Source: Saccharomycopsis fibuligera x Saccharomycopsis cf. fibuligera | Taxonomy: Eukaryota; Ascomycota; Saccharomycetes; Ascoideales; Saccharomycopsidaceae | Assembly: GCA_001936135.1 (NCBI GenBank) | Contig: CP012818.1 | Span: 868,001-932,000, forward strand | Reading direction: 5' to 3' | DNA length: 64,000 bases | Part shown: positions 50,415 through 61,066 of the stretch, in pieces | Layout: each line of letters begins with the position of its first letter | Position numbering within the stretch: the first letter of the stretch is position 1 | The notes under the pieces: generated by a model | What the model saw: the letters and a program-made list of their open reading frames with translations, nothing else | Database searches by the model: none | What the model was told of the DNA's origin: nothing | Position numbers and translations under genes: made by a program

Positions 50415-51617
50415 ATGGCAGAGGCTACTCCTGCAGCAACAGACTGGAAAATCAAGTAAGTTGTCCAACAACGCCCAGACAGAACAAGGCTCTCCAACTA
50501 TCTTCCTTCTGATATTTCACATAATAACAAGTATTTGTAAAGTTAAGGCAGCATACTAACACTTCCTTCCTTTCGCTACAGCACTGTGCTTGTCACCGGG
50601 GGCACCGGATTCATTGGTGCCCACGTATGCGACATACTCTTACAAAGAAACATTCAAGTTGTTTTAGCTTCAAGAAACAAAGCCAAAGCCGAGACGTTTG
50701 TCTCCCAAAGACCACAACACAAGCATCTTATCAAGACGATATTGATTCCTGATTTTGAGACAGATGAAAATGGCAGTACAGCCAAGAATCCGTTCATTGA
50801 AGCAGCCAAGAACTGCGATGGCATCATTCATGTAGCTAGTCCATTTCTCGCCGAGATCCAAAATGCAGAACGCCAACTCATCAATCCAGCTATCAGGGGG
50901 GTCAAATTGATCTTGGAGGCAGCTAAGGCAAACCAAGCTACAGTTAAGAGACTTGTACTAACCTCGTCGTTTGCTTCGGTACTAAATGCCGAGGTCAGAG
51001 TTAGTGATGACTACGTATATTCTGCCAAAGACTGGAATCCGATAACTTTGGAAGAAGCAAAGCTGGGTGATGCAGTAACAGCGTACCGTGGATCGAAGAA
51101 ATTTGCTGAGCTTGAAGCTTGGAATTTTATCAAGCAAAACGAAAATGCAAACGAAACAAGCAAAGTGCAGTTTGACTTGGTGACCTTGTGCCCGCCGATG
51201 GTGTTTGGCCCCGTTGTCCACCCCGTCAAGACACCACAGGATTTAAATGTGTCCAACGCTATACTTTGGAGCATTGCGAGAGGACAAAATCCACTACCGG
51301 TGTCTCGAGTACCAGTATGGATTGATGTTAGAGACGTTGCATTAGCCCATGTTGAGTCATTGCTTAGGCAAGAAGTAGGCAGCCAAAGGTTTGTGTTGTC
51401 GTCGCCGGAAAAATTCTCCTATGCCTGGGCAGCTCAAATCATGAAGGAGAGATGTTTGAGTAATGAAGTGAGCGAAGACTACGGCAACCAGGAATTGCAC
51501 CCTGGTGGAGGATATCAGTTAGACTGGGCTGGGGCACAAGAAAAGTTAGGGCTACAGTTTCATGGGTTTGAGGAGTGTGTCGTTGATGCTATTACTCAGT
51601 TTAAGCTGCTTGAGTGA
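50415..51617 (+). CDS. NAD(P)-dependent extended SDR reductase of the GRE2/GRP2 (methylglyoxal reductase) family, two exons
   Basis: Exons are 50415-50455 and 50582-51617 (1077 nt, 358 residues). Exon 1 encodes MAEATPAATDWKI and exon 2 opens with the Rossmann motif VLVTGGTGFIGAH. The SDR active site is present: Ser in LTSSFASV and Tyr/Lys in YRGSKKFAE. The family reduces methylglyoxal, isovaleraldehyde and other aldehydes or ketones with NADPH. Candida has several GRP2-like paralogues, so no symbol is given. Without the intron the frame begins only at a GTG. Intron retention gives an immediate TAA after codon 14. The penultimate codons include CTG (LLE, possibly Ser-Leu). Confidence 0.88.
50456..50581 (+). 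other. spliceosomal intron of the reductase gene
   Basis: 126 nt: donor GTAAGT at 50456, branch TACTAAC at 50554-50560, acceptor CTACAG ending at 50581. It splits codon 14 (AA|C, Asn) and restores an ATG start for an otherwise startless Rossmann domain. Confidence 0.9.
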
Positions 51618-52215
51618 TGCACGCTGCGGATCATTATGATTCAGTTGATTTGCGTTTAGTTATGTATAATACATTTGCTGTAAGTATCAACGATTATAGT
51701 TATAATAATTATGGCTATCAACAATTGCTCGTAAATCCCGGTAATATAGATCTTCCGAACCCAGGCCCAAACCCAAAATGTCCCGCAGTTGCTGCTCATT
51801 GCTGCTTAATGTCCTATTTTACCGATTCCGCAGCTCTCCGAGTTTCAAGCGACAATCCGTTTTGTTTACCGTGGTCTCCGGCGGCGGTTGGTGACTGCCT
51901 CGTACAGTTCTCGTACAAACATTATAGCCACAGTGCGCAAGGACTGGAAAATAAAAAAAATATTGAGAAAATAATAAATAGAGGAGTAAATAAATAACAG
52001 CTATGCTATCCATTCTTTGAGCATACTGAAACTGAACACTTCTGCCATCCACTACCACTGCCGCACCTTCTTTTGAAGCTTTTGACGCTTTTGTCGCTTT
52101 GTCCACATTCTTTTTATTGGTTCTGCTAGCCAGTTGTGTTTCTTTTTCTCTCGCCAAGCTATTATCAGATCTAACAACTATAGCACAAAAAATAAAATAA
52201 AATAAAAAAAAAAAA
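51618..52215. other. intergenic region upstream of ERG4
   Basis: About 0.6 kb between two same-strand genes. No credible gene. An A-rich leader precedes the ERG4 ATG. No clear Upc2 sterol element (TCGTATA) was found. Confidence 0.6.
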
Positions 52216-53628
52216 ATGGCCGCCAACACCTCCACTCCATCAGAATCATCCAGGTTGCTCAATAATCAAAACAAGCAACAGCATGACCCAAGATACTTGA
52301 AAAAAGAAGAAATTGAATATGAATTCGGTGGCATTCCAGGGGTTCTAGGAATGCTTATTGGTTTCCCTGCCCTCATGTACTACATGTGGCTCTCTGCTGA
52401 GTTTTACCAGGGCAAGCCAGCATGGCCAACTGTTGACCAATCATGGCTGGAATTCTTTGCAGAAATTGGCACTTTGCTTTACGAAAACGCCCTTCCTAGT
52501 GCCAAAGCATGGTTCATTTTTGTTTCTTTCTTCTTGACTCAAGCAGTGTTTTATGTCACTTTGCCTGGCGTTTGGACCAAGGGTCAACCTTTGAAGCACT
52601 TGGATAACAAGTCATTGCCTTACTACTGCAATGCTTTGGCTTCATTCTACACTTCCATTGCTATTGCCACCTTTTTGCATGTCACCGGCATTTTCAAATT
52701 GTACACCATTTTGGAAATGTTTGGCCAAATAATGACGGTTGCCATCATTTTGGGTTTTTCATTAACTATCATTCTCTACGTTTACACATTGAAAGTTTCG
52801 GGAGATTACCATAGAATGACAGGAAACCACCTTTATGACTTTTTCCTCGGTGCCCCATTGAATCCAAGAATCGGGATCTTGGATTTCAAAATGTTTTTCG
52901 AAGTTAGAATCCCATGGTACATTTTGTTCTTTTTGACTTATGGCTTGGTGTTAAAACAATATGAAGAATACGGCAAACCTTCCACTCAGGCACTTTTCCT
53001 ATTATTGGCTCACTGGCTCTATGCTAACGCTTGCTCCAAAGGCGAAGAATTGATTGTTCCTACATGGGACATGGCTTATGAAAAATTTGGTTTCATGTTG
53101 TTGTTCTGGAACATTGCCGGGGTCCCATTTACTTACTGTCATGTTACTTTATACCTCTTTTATCACGATCCGTCCGAATACCAGTGGTCCACCATTTACA
53201 ATTTGTCAATATTCGTTCTTCTCCTAGCCGCGTATTGGGTCTTTGATACCGGAAATGCTCAAAAGAACGCATTCCGTAAAAGCTTGGTAGGTGACACAAA
53301 GTTGAGAAAATCGTTCCCATACTTGCCATATCAATATTTGAATAATCCAACTTTTATCAAATGCGAAAACGGTTCCGTTTTGCTAACTGATGGTTGGGTT
53401 AAATATGCTAGAAAAATCCATTATACCGCAGATTACACTCAAGCGGTCTCTTGGTCCTTGATGTGTGGATTTGGATCGCCATTTATTTGGTTTTTCCCAA
53501 GTTTCTTTTTCGTTGTTTTGGTTCACAGAGCGTTCAGAGATGAACGTAAATGTTCAAAGAAGTACGGCAAGGATTGGGACCGTTACGTTAAAGCTTGTCC
53601 ATATCGTTTTATTCCTTATATTTACTAA
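52216..53628 (+). CDS. ERG4: sterol C-24(28) reductase, last step of ergosterol synthesis
   Basis: 470 residues, against 473 in S. cerevisiae Erg4. ER multi-pass enzyme that reduces the C24(28) double bond to give ergosterol with NADPH. Hydrophobic segments span most of the protein. Strongly conserved stretches include [59 protein letters not shown] and the C-terminal [20 protein letters not shown]. These separate it from Erg24 (C-14 reductase). No intron. Confidence 0.97.
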   Translation: MAANTSTPSESSRLLNNQNKQQHDPRYLKKEEIEYEFGGIPGVLGMLIGFPALMYYMWLSAEFYQGKPAWPTVDQSWLEFFAEIGTLLYENALPSAKAWFIFVSFFLTQAVFYVTLPGVWTKGQPLKHLDNKSLPYYCNALASFYTSIAIATFLHVTGIFKLYTILEMFGQIMTVAIILGFSLTIILYVYTLKVSGDYHRMTGNHLYDFFLGAPLNPRIGILDFKMFFEVRIPWYILFFLTYGLVLKQYEEYGKPSTQALFLLLAHWLYANACSKGEELIVPTWDMAYEKFGFMLLFWNIAGVPFTYCHVTLYLFYHDPSEYQWSTIYNLSIFVLLLAAYWVFDTGNAQKNAFRKSLVGDTKLRKSFPYLPYQYLNNPTFIKCENGSVLLTDGWVKYARKIHYTADYTQAVSWSLMCGFGSPFIWFFPSFFFVVLVHRAFRDERKCSKKYGKDWDRYVKACPYRFIPYIY

Positions 53629-55185
53629 GCTAAATTGCGAGGAGGGGTATACTGTTGATTCAAAGCTTGCAACAGGCTCAGTTTATAATGATTTATAAAT
53701 AAAAGTTAAGCTTATTTAGCACCATATCATTGCATTATTTTGTTGTTTTAATTTTTATATTGTAGCTACGCGTGACAATAATCAAAATATTAATAATTTA
53801 AAATCACAACAGGAAAAAAACGCCCAAAATTCAAACATGAAAAAAAAAGTGTCAGAAATCTCAACTATTTACATATATAGCAGTAGGTAACAAAAGCATA
53901 CGAATCACCTTATTATTTCTCCATCATGTTATCCATCCCTTAAAGGATCTTAATAGGAACTTGGCCCATTGAGTTGTCCCTTAAAATGGTACCTTTATAA
54001 TCATCTCTTTCGGGAAGTATTGTTTATTGTTTTACTGCGACACTCCTTAGAATGGACTGTTTAACCAAAAGTGATCGCTATTACTCTAATAATTTGTACT
54101 TAATCCATTATCGCTTGATTCATCCACCAACCACACTACACAGTACTCAACATATTCATATGATATACTATGTGTTTGCAGCTTTTTTTTAAAAAAAAAA
54201 TCACCTTATATTTTGTAATACTGTTGATTCGAAACGCATATATTGGCTCTCACGTCTGAGCTCTTAGAACATACACTAAGTAAAGTGGAACGAATTTTCA
54301 ACTTCCAGATCCTCCCACTACTTACTTGCTATGCATGAAAATGCAGACAAATGCAGAAGGCAAATTAGACATTTCTTTCTATTTTCTATCAATATTGGCA
54401 GCACTGTCAGCATTTTTGGCAATAGTTTTTGTTTGTCTATTTACATTTAAACCTTGTTGTGTTTGGCGTTAAAATAGTTTCAACGCTTAAGGAAGCGAAA
54501 GCACACAAGCAGACAATAAAGTGTTAAACACCCAAACGCCAAAACATCACTGGGAGTAATTGCTCGGAACCCGTTATGTTTGTTGTTTGGCTGTTTATTT
54601 GGTTGAGTAACGAACTGTTTGCAATAACTGTACTCAAATAGGTTGCAAAATAAGAAAAAAAAAAATTAACAGTAAGAAAAAACGGATGTAAATCAATAGT
54701 TTGGCAGACTAAAGATCAATGGGCAAACACAACAAGCCAGTGACACATTGTATCATAATGGGGCGTTACAGATAATGCTCTGATATGTTCTGTAAACAAC
54801 ACTGTACCACATTGTCCTTTAAAATGGTACTATGGCTACTAGTTAGTATTAAGCTGGTTCTTTTCAAACCAACTCAATACAACTTTCAACGAATGGTATC
54901 AAAAAAGAGAATAAATACGGTTGAAAAGTTTTGTGAATTTGCAAATTATGTGAATTTGTGAAAAGCTATGAAAACTAGTAAGACGAAATGAATTATAGAG
55001 CAAATAATGCGAGGACATTAGTATATGGTGCTCCTGTAACAGTTGATCAAAAGGAATTTGACATTACTGAAAACAATTTATTAATTCTCTTCGTTTTATA
55101 TTATTATTTATTAATTTCAAAACAAGTAAGGGGTGGTTAGCTTTTTCTTAGAAAAAATAAAAAACACAAGTCATCTCAACTCAAT
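53629..55185. other. 1.6-kb gene-free convergent region
   Basis: Between ERG4 and SEC14, which converge. No credible open frame. Contains a 19-bp direct repeat pair at 53974-53992 and 54812-54830 and short A/T runs. Confidence 0.55.
53974..54830. repeat. dispersed pair of 19-bp direct repeats
   Basis: TTGTCCCTTAAAATGGTAC at 53974-53992 recurs at 54812-54830 with one change (18 of 19 bases). A weaker relative, CTCCTTAGAATGGAC, lies at about 54044-54057. Confidence 0.75.
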
Positions 55186-56591
55186 CTAACTACCGGCAAC
55201 TGGAGCTGGACCTTCAACACCAACGTATTGTTCTTCTCTCCAAGGACCAACATCAGCCAAATACAATCCACCGTCAGCTTCACTGACTTCTGATTTGCCG
55301 CCAAATTTAACTGGCAAGTTCTCAGCTGGAATTTGTTTTAATAATTCCTTTTGATAAGAGTAACCCAAAATGAAAATCTTGTTGACGGTAACTGGATCCA
55401 AAAATGGCTTGAAAAGTCTGAAGGCAGTAGAGAATCCAAATGGTGCATTGATCAAGTAGAATTTACCCATTCTTTCTGGATAGTAGTTTTGCCCAATATA
55501 AGAAGCTTCTCTAACATAGGACAAGACTTGAGATGCAGCAGTGATGGAAATTCCCTTCAAGTCTAAGATAGTGCATGAAGTTTCAACCAAATAGTTAGAT
55601 TTTCTAGAACAAGCAGGCAATCTGTGATTAACAAAAGACTCGTATTCCCAAATCAAGTTCTTAATCATTCTTTCTTGAGTGGTGATTTTGTACATTTCGG
55701 TAATGTTGACAGATCCTAATTCCTCAATATAAACTGGTCTACCATCTTTATCTGTCTTATGGTAATATTGTGGGTAAAATTTGGCAACTATTGGCTTTTC
55801 AGTGTAGTGGAAATCTTGCAAAATTGTGTCGACGCCATTTTCCTTTCTCCATTTTTCACATTCTTCAAACATGAGCTTAGCTTTGGCAACGTCGAATTTA
55901 CGTGCACGCAAGAAACGTAACTAGAATAAATGTTAGTATTTATTATCAGAATGAAGACCATAACCAAAGTCGAATTGATTTTTTTTTTTTTTTTTTTTTG
56001 TACAAAAAAGCTAATTTCGATAAGTACTCACCAAAGTAGCTCCATCTAAACGGAGAGTGAACCCAGCAGCCGTCAACTCTTCCTTCAATTGTTTGACTTT
56101 TTGTTCTTGATCGGCAGTCAAGTTACCTGGGTAACCAGCTGGAGTATCAGCTGGGCCTGTTTGTGGGAAACTGGCTCTAAAATCGGACTGTTAGTATAAT
56201 TGACGGTTTCTGAAGAAATTTGGGTGAATCAATGAATGACTGTCCAGTATGAACAGTCAAACAGCAAAAGAGAAAGGCACGTCTTAAGTACTACAAACAA
56301 TTCAGAAAAGCAGTAGAACAGCAATCATAAAGTTGAAAGACTTCACACGTACAAGAATTCTGCTTCCTATGATATTTTTGTGTTAGTAAAAAACAACTTC
56401 ACAACAGTAATGGCAGCAATGACGTAAAAAGACAAACGTAACAGTCAGCAAAGTCAGCAAATGGGGCGCTTGCTAGTTGAAACTGCCAATGGATGCCAAG
56501 TATCAATAAATCAGATAAGATAACAAGACAACAAGATAGAAACACTATAGTAATGCTTGGGACAAAAAATAGCAATACGTACAGAAACCAT
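55186..56591 (-). CDS. SEC14: Sec14 phosphatidylinositol/phosphatidylcholine transfer protein, four exons
   Basis: Minus-strand exons are 56591-56583, 56366-56353, 56176-56032 and 55920-55186 (903 nt, 300 residues; S. cerevisiae 304). Sec14 exchanges PI and PC and coordinates lipid metabolism with Golgi secretion. The joined N-terminus [19 protein letters not shown] aligns with S. cerevisiae MVTQQEKEFLESYPQNCPP. The CRAL-TRIO N region contains [15 protein letters not shown], and the lipid-binding core contains [43 protein letters not shown] and [11 protein letters not shown]. All three introns have a TACTAAC branch site. Exon 2 is only 14 nt, and skipping it shifts the frame to a stop after 12 codons. 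Confidence 0.93.
55921..56031 (-). other. spliceosomal intron 3 of SEC14
   Basis: 111 nt: donor GTGAGT at 56031, branch TACTAAC at 55938-55932, acceptor CTAG ending at 55921. Phase 0, between TTG and TTA codons in [13 protein letters not shown]. It contains a 20-nt homopolymer (T on plus, 55980-55999). Confidence 0.92.
56177..56352 (-). other. spliceosomal intron 2 of SEC14
   Basis: 176 nt: donor GTACGT at 56352, branch TACTAAC at 56196-56190, acceptor TTTTAG ending at 56177. Phase 2 (TT|A, Leu). Confidence 0.88.
56353..56366 (-). other. 14-nt microexon of SEC14 (exon 2)
   Basis: GAAGCAGAATTCTT, flanked by an ATAG acceptor with TACTAAC 15 nt upstream and by donor GTACGT. It supplies Glu-Ala-Glu-Phe and the first two bases of Leu, rebuilding the conserved EFLASFPQ segment. 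Without it the exon 1 to exon 3 junction is out of frame. Confidence 0.85.
56367..56582 (-). other. spliceosomal intron 1 of SEC14
   Basis: 216 nt: donor GTACGT at 56582, branch TACTAAC at 56388-56382, acceptor ATAG ending at 56367. Phase 0 after the 9-nt first exon ATGGTTTCT. Confidence 0.87.
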
Positions 56592-58713
56592 GGTAGTTTT
56601 TGACGAGTATATTGGCACTTGATGAAACTGAATAAGTAGTAAGCGGACGGACAGTTATAACAAACAAAGATGGGTGAACTCTGAGTGTTATATTATTCTA
56701 TGATGAGACTCCTTCTTTTGCTTGCTTTTCTTTGATGGTATTACAAAGTAACGACAAATTGAGGAAAGCTTTAATTTTTCTAAATCAAATTGTCAATCTG
56801 AAAAGCGACAACACTAGAATCAAATCAAGATAAGCGTGAAAGAGAGGAGAGTGTAGAAGGGCAGAAGAACTCAGCGGGGCAAGCAGACGATCAGTTTCAG
56901 TTTTATTTTTAAATTTTGGTTTCTATGAGAAAAAAAAAAATACGTAGCGTAGCTCCAGCGGTGGCTGCCTCAGAAAAAAAATCAAAGCTTGGAATCATCG
57001 TCCGTAGTTAAACCCAAAGAAGCCAGAGTGGAGGTGCGGCCAGCAATGATATTGGCGAGAAAAGGGTTCGGTCATGTGATATGTCCTCGTGACGTATCAG
57101 GTGCTTATCAGGTGCGTTTGTTATGAGCGTTGCTGGCACGACGGTACTTGGGGCCCTGTGCTTCTCGTACCTAGCATGGGGTGGCAACACCCTCTATTGA
57201 CATTTCACCGATGGCGGTGAGGCGCACGCGGATGACGATATCTTGGAGTGCCGGTACACAGGAACTCTTTGGTCGCGGTGGCTAGTTCTTGCCGCCTGCT
57301 GGACAAAAAGAAGAAGACGTGTGTGTGGCATTCCACTGTGTACTGCGAAGAACCTAGCTTTGTGCAAAAGAAAAAAAATGGCTGGCTTATCAATTTTGTG
57401 CAAGTAGGGAAGAACCGATTGAACAGGATTGTGTTCAACAGCGCTTAACATGCATGTTACTGATAGCGAGCGAACCCGAAAAAGCTGGATATGATTCCGC
57501 GAGGGTCGTTTTTGTACAACGGCCAAAACTAAACTAAAGCACCGCGCAAAGCACCGCGCTATTGGAAGGTAAAGATTGCTGTTTGCTGAAAACGAAGCAG
57601 AACAGCGGCAAGCTGGTCCAGACAAAAGTTAATTCTCAAAGCAGAATCGCCGAATTGCTCTTTTCGGAGAAGCGTGGAACAAACAAACTGTTTTTCTATT
57701 TCGCGAACAACTATGGCAACTGGGAAAAAAACTTTAGGTTCACACAAGTAGAGACGTGGTTACAGCGCCGCTGCATAGGGGGCTAAAATTGGCGTATCCC
57801 CAAAGCTGGAAAGGGGCTGTTTCCCCAATCGGAAGCCTCTCAAGTGTCCACCGCACTTTGTTGAAGACGGCATCCAGTCTCTGAGCGCGGAGCAACCAGT
57901 TCGAAGCCGCGAGAGCATTGACCAGCCCGTCTGGGAGAGAGTGCAAGATGCAGTAGCCGTGGATGCAAATGACGCAACCTTGTGGTCTGAACCACTTTTT
58001 GGTTTCCAGTGGTCGGAGAACTCGCTATATTCGGCAGCGTGGTGGCGCTAACACTAAGCGCCGAGCGGAAGTCCCATGCCTCAGCGACGAAAAAAACTGG
58101 GATAGGAAGCGATGGAGGAAAACTGTACAAACGCCTGAAATCAAACAGGGATTCCATCCCCCGAGCGCTGGAATTGGCGTCAACTTTGACGGCGGCTGGC
58201 CCTCTGTGCTGTGGTTATACCGGCCGCAGATTCTCAAGAGTTTAACGGACAGCGGTTGGATGCTGCTGAACAAGGATTCAGACGTCTACGCTGTACTAGA
58301 ACAGCGCTGCCAGTTGGGGGAGCTTGAGATTTGCGGCGAGACAGGAGCTCGTCTGGTCACTTGTTTCCATTATCTGTCTCGAGGCTTCCAGCAGCACTCG
58401 GATGCAGCCCTCCGATGCGGGATGCTGTACGTTGTTGTGGGCAGCTGTTGGCGCACGTAGTGTACTGCGCTAGGCAAATGCACCAGGCAAATGCACGCCA
58501 TCTCTGCTGCCACCTCTGCTGGTGGGCCCCTGGTGCCAAAGATTTCTGATATAAAAGAGTCCCAGTCCCTTCATTTTCGGGCGTTTCTGGGTTACTCTTG
58601 TGTCTGCTTTTCTCTCTTCCACTCCTGTCACTCTTCCAATCTTGTCACTCCGATTTACAGCTCTATATCTACTATTTACTGTTTCGCCCACCGCAACAAG
58701 AACCACAGTCACA
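56592..58713. other. 2.1-kb gene-free region between SEC14 and the small wall-protein gene
   Basis: Divergent promoter region. The part at 57.0-58.5 kb is moderately GC-rich and yields long but unconvincing frames on both strands. The last 150 bp are pyrimidine-rich, typical of a strong yeast promoter and leader; a TATAAAAG lies at 58550-58557. Confidence 0.55.
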
Positions 58714-58917
58714 ATGCAATTCTCTTCTGTCGTCTTATCCACTGTCGCTTTGGCTGTTGCCACTGCTCAAGCCGCTAACGTCTCTTCCAACGGTACCGGT
58801 GCCGGAAACATTACTGGCGGTAACGTCACTTCTGGCTACGAAGGCGGCGCTGCTTCTGTTCAAGTCGGTGGCGTCGCTGTTGCCGCTGTTGCCGCCGCCG
58901 CTGCTTTGCTTATTTAA
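58714..58917 (+). CDS. small secreted GPI-type cell-wall protein (Ccw12-like)
   Basis: 67 residues. A signal peptide (MQFSSVVLSTVALAVATAQA) opens the protein, and a hydrophobic C-terminus of the GPI-signal type (VAVAAVAAAAALLI) closes it, leaving a mature part of only about 25-30 residues. Four N-glycosylation sequons lie at Asn22, 26, 32 and 37. The MQFS start and C-terminal layout resemble S. cerevisiae Ccw12, a major wall mannoprotein, and small Candida Pga proteins, but no orthologue is assigned. GCT, GTC, TCT and GGT codons suggest high expression. The start is the ATG preceded by CACA; the frame continues upstream into leader sequence. Confidence 0.85.
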   Translation: MQFSSVVLSTVALAVATAQAANVSSNGTGAGNITGGNVTSGYEGGAASVQVGGVAVAAVAAAAALLI

Positions 58918-59311
58918 AGGCGATCTTCTCCAGCCGTCCAGCCGTCAAGAAAATCCGTCAAACGTTAAGCGCCTTCTGTCCGTCGACAACGGCCAGCTGG
59001 CGGTACTCATTCGCTATGCGCGCACACAAAATGCGCCAACGTGATGACATTTGTATCATTTTATATTCTTTGTATTTCTAATCATTCAACTTTCGCAACT
59101 TTAGTTCAACCGGGAGGAACGCCTGCTGCACAGCTTCGCGTCCCCTCAGCATAGAAATCGGTTTTCATATTTGGTTTGTTTCTTTTATTTTGAGATCTTC
59201 TACAGCTTTACTGGTTTTCCTTTTGTTCCTAGAACGAAAAAGTGATTTTCATTTGATTCCTTTTATTGATTTTGCTTGTTTTGACCCTTTTTAATAATAA
59301 TAGCAATAATG

Positions 59312-59389
<78 letters not shown>

Positions 59390-61066
59390 ACTAATACGAC
59401 TCGCAGTGTTTCTTGTGTACTGGCTCTTGTGCTCTTCTGTTTGTTTCCGTGCGTCAGCTATACCCAACTGTGGCGCGTTATAGTGGCGGTAACTAATGGT
59501 GCTGCTCAGACTTGCCTGAGGGCTAGATTCAGCTCCTCTTCTGTTGTAGACAACGTTGCGCCATGGCAGCATCCTGGACACCGTGAGCACATTTACTCGG
59601 GTCGTCAGGATCTACACTGGCACCCTGCTGTCGGAGCAGTATGCAGCTGTAGCAGACCTGCGTCTTTATCTTTTAGGTTCGGCATGAAATGTGAGACATG
59701 CCGTCGCTATCGCTATCAGATTTCCGAGAACGGCAAACTGATTGATTTGGAATTGACTCCGCTGCACAACGATGAATGTGCGCAAGAAACTCCAACCTAT
59801 AATCGATAGATAGAATGCGCAGCAATAAATGAAAAGGCAAAAGCAAACTAATATTCGTACACGCAAGACGCCCATCAAACCAGCAAGAAAGTGCTGGTTT
59901 CACATTCTAAAAATATACATTGGCAATTTTTCGAGCGTATTTATAGAAGCCTTCAAATTGACTGATAGCCAGCCAAATATTATACCTATCGCTGGCTAAT
60001 CAACCGGCCACCGGGTTGACCGGTCCTGGAGAAGTTGCGCAATGCAGCACTACAGCAGTCACGGTTAGTGCACAATTACACTCAACAGTGAATATATTCG
60101 GGCAACCTTTTGCGCAGTGTGCGAGGCCTGCCTTCGAATTCATGTCACACGATAAGCCCGTGAGAAGGTTGTATACACATTTCTCGCGGACCCTTGGAGA
60201 GGAAACAGTGAGGCAAAACATGAAACAGCAAGGATGGTTGCAAGCGCATTTTGATTTAATAGAAAAGTCAGCACTTGGACGGTAACTCCCGGTTGGTTCG
60301 AGGCCGGCAAACCAAGCTAGTGTGACCTAGAAAAAGGTGAGACCCGCAGTGCTGGGTCCGCTACATTGGAGATATACTGCATATGTAAGATCACGCTTCT
60401 GTCAAAAACTTGAGCTGGGATCCCCTGCGCCTTCTCTTCTCTTTTCTTTTTTATTTTATTTTTTTTTTCTTTTGCTTATCTTAAACCCTGCCTGTCACGG
60501 CAGACCACAGCAAAAACAAAAAATCGAATTCTGTTGAACGGAACGGAATTTGGCCAGGATCCGAGTGAAGTTTAATCTGCAACACGCACTCTATTCTCTT
60601 ACTCATTTCTTCTCGCTAGTTGTAAGACAGCTCTGCTCCCAGTACACCAAACCCTCTTCTCCAGCGAGCTATGCCCCAGAAAAGTTAAATAGTTGGATGA
60701 AGATGCTAACCGTCAGGGCAGCATAACTCTTGTTTTGGTTCTTTTATTGTTTGGTGGTATGTCACGAACTTTCAGTTGTAGCCCAGTGCCGCGTATTTAT
60801 GTCCCATCGCTTACATGCAGGTGTATGCAGTCTTCGCCCGAGGAATCATCTCGTTTTCCTTCAGCTCATAGGACAGAGTATAGGAAAGCTAACCAGCCAA
60901 AATAGCCCTGGTGATATTCATGGAAGATCTTTGACAGCCGCCTTAGCGCAATTACGGTGGACTTACACAGGTGTGGTACAAGAGATCACATTGAATGAAT
61001 TTTTTTCCTATGATGTATTTTACTTAAATTACTTTTAGTGCTATTGTAGTTGACTACTAACCGTCT
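58918..61066. other. 2.1-kb gene-free region
   Basis: Holds the 3' flank of the wall-protein gene, the AAT/AGT microsatellite at 59292-59389, and T/A-rich stretches near 60430-60480. Long frames over the microsatellite are simple-sequence artefacts. A tRNA-like T-arm near 60290-60307 lacks the rest of a tRNA. Confidence 0.55.
59292..59389. repeat. compound trinucleotide microsatellite (AAT)n(AGT)13
   Basis: AAT units run from about 59292 to 59350 with two early interruptions, then switch to a perfect AGT run of 13 units to 59389. It is noncoding in the best gene model. Confidence 0.95.

Noticed and set aside
57963-58460. 165-codon frame upstream of the small wall protein gene
   Set aside because: Cys/Arg/Trp-rich odd composition, overlapped by frames on both strands, no motif.
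59309-59809. 166-codon frame beginning with Ile and Val runs
   Set aside because: Reads through the microsatellite; the remaining sequence has no recognisable features.
60290-60307. tRNA-like T-arm (GGTTCGAGG)
   Set aside because: The arm can pair, but no matching acceptor strand, D-arm or A-box lies at the right distance upstream.
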